Assembly: GCA_964467345.1 (NCBI GenBank)
Contig: CAYXPY010000058.1
Location: 1 to 6,520, forward strand
Direction: 5' to 3'
Source: SM1-50 sp964467345
GTDB lineage: Archaea; Thermoplasmatota; E2; DHVEG-1
Length of the DNA: 6,520 nt
The notes beneath the pieces were generated by a model. The model had not been told where the DNA came from. It was given only the letters and a program-made list of their open reading frames with translations, and searched no databases. Position 1 is the first letter of the stretch; every line of letters begins with the position of its first letter. A program made the position numbers and the translations under genes. This document shows positions 5,767 to 6,520 of the stretch, one piece after another.

Positions 5767-6520
5767 ATGAAAAATCAGCGTAACACTACCGCGGTCTCGG
5801 AAATCATAGGGGAGATCCTCTTATTGGTAATCGTCGCCTCGACGTTCAGCGTCATCTTCTATAATCTTTCATCCCTGACTGAACCAGACAACACCCTTAA
5901 CGTCACCATTATTGGAAAAACAAAGGAAAACAATATCGTGCTTGAGCATCAACGAGGAGAACCTCTTGATTTGGAGACAAAAATTACTTTGAACCTCGGT
6001 GTGAAAAACGAAACATTTCATGTGAAACAGTATCTGGATGCCAAGGCACAGGAAGACGGAAAATGGAACATCGGAGAACGATTGATCTACCCGCTGACAT
6101 TTAATCTTAGTACCATCCAGAGTCATTTTACCGCCTCTCTTCAAGCAGCTGATAGAGAAAGCAACTCGCTGGTGTTTATTGGAGGCTTCGACGTGTATCC
6201 CACGACCGATCTCGGTGTCACCATGACCGCGGACAACCCTGCTCCTACCATCGGGTCGATTGTGAATTTCACCATCTGTGTGACCAACTATGAGGGAGGC
6301 ACCCCTGCGGTTGATATTCAGATCCTGAGTCGTCTGTCAAAGAACTTCTCCTATATCAGTAATATTACGTCAGTAGGCTTCTATGACCCTGAGACATGGA
6401 TATGGAGTATACCGTCCCTAGAGAGTGGGGATACTGCGTGTCTGACTATCAGTGCACGGGCGGTGCTGTCATCGACCCCGACCCAGCTGGCCATGGTCCT
6501 TGACGGCTCCGGGAGCATCT
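5767..6520 (+). CDS. pilin-type surface protein with DUF11 and vWA domains (runs off the right edge)
   Basis: No stop is reached, and 251 codons are visible. The N-terminus MKNQRNTT followed by AVSEIIGEILLLVIVASTF (9-27) is a class III prepilin-type signal: a short basic leader, then a hydrophobic helix with acidic residues (E12, E16). This predicts prepilin-peptidase processing and insertion into a pilus. The rest should lie outside the cell. Sequons occur at N33, N45, N81, N113, N167, N193 and N199. Residues 148-233 match the DUF11 pattern (DLGVTMTADNPAP, then VNFTICVTNYE, then a threonine- and leucine-rich closing strand). The visible end QLAMVLDGSGSI (240-251) is the first strand of a vWA domain with the metal-site motif D246-x-S248-x-S250. 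It starts 155 bp after the second TadC gene in the same direction. Its role as a pilus tip or side adhesin is inferred. The pilin start and DUF11 are fairly sure; the vWA call rests on its first 12 residues. Confidence 0.85.
   Translation, partial: MKNQRNTTAVSEIIGEILLLVIVASTFSVIFYNLSSLTEPDNTLNVTIIGKTKENNIVLEHQRGEPLDLETKITLNLGVKNETFHVKQYLDAKAQEDGKWNIGERLIYPLTFNLSTIQSHFTASLQAADRESNSLVFIGGFDVYPTTDLGVTMTADNPAPTIGSIVNFTICVTNYEGGTPAVDIQILSRLSKNFSYISNITSVGFYDPETWIWSIPSLESGDTACLTISARAVLSSTPTQLAMVLDGSGSI

Noticed and set aside
5869..6144. 91-codon minus-strand ORF within the vWA pilin
   Set aside because: It is antisense to a coherent pilin/DUF11 reading frame that is open to the window edge. That frame ends without a stop only because the window ends.

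Overview
The window looks archaeal, probably euryarchaeal. Thermoplasmata-like lineages are a possibility, but that placement rests only on the style of the pilin N-termini and is weak. The evidence for an archaeon is: two class III prepilin-type N-termini of the archaeal Pilin_N kind, an archaeal secretion ATPase of the FlaI/PilB type, two separate TadC/FlaJ-like membrane proteins, a DUF11 surface domain with many N-glycosylation sequons, and BRE/TATA-like promoter elements rather than bacterial -35/-10 boxes.

Layout. At the left edge (1-104, minus strand) is the 5' end of an archaeal type IV pilin gene that runs out of the window. A 462-bp AT-rich divergent spacer (105-566) follows. It carries a candidate promoter for the pilin, a candidate promoter for the rightward genes with an inverted repeat just downstream of its TATA-like box, and a short tandem repeat. 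Four tightly packed rightward genes come next. They encode a 478-aa uncharacterised, charge-rich protein with a diverged 50-residue duplication and a folded-looking C-terminal helical module (567-2003); a 612-aa type IV pilus/archaellum-family ATPase with a long extra N-terminus (2014-3852); and two TadC/FlaJ-like platform proteins (3849-4712 and 4727-5611). The spacings are 10 bp, a 4-bp ATGA overlap, and 14 bp, as in one transcript.

After a 155-bp gap that may hold a 43-codon ORF, a second prepilin-like gene begins at 5767 and is cut by the right edge. Its product has a pilin N-terminus, a sequon-rich extracellular region, a DUF11 domain, and then the opening strand and DxSxS metal-site motif of a von Willebrand factor A (vWA) domain.

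Together the genes read as an adhesion-type pilus assembly locus. The ATPase powers assembly at the cytoplasmic face, the two TadC-like proteins form the membrane platform, pilin-type subunits form the fibre, and a vWA/DUF11 protein with its own pilin N-terminus is a candidate tip or side adhesin. No archaellin or archaellum accessory gene is visible, so a non-motility pilus is favoured over an archaellum. The least explained parts are the 478-aa protein, the ATPase N-terminal extension with a repeated short motif, and the vWA pilin.
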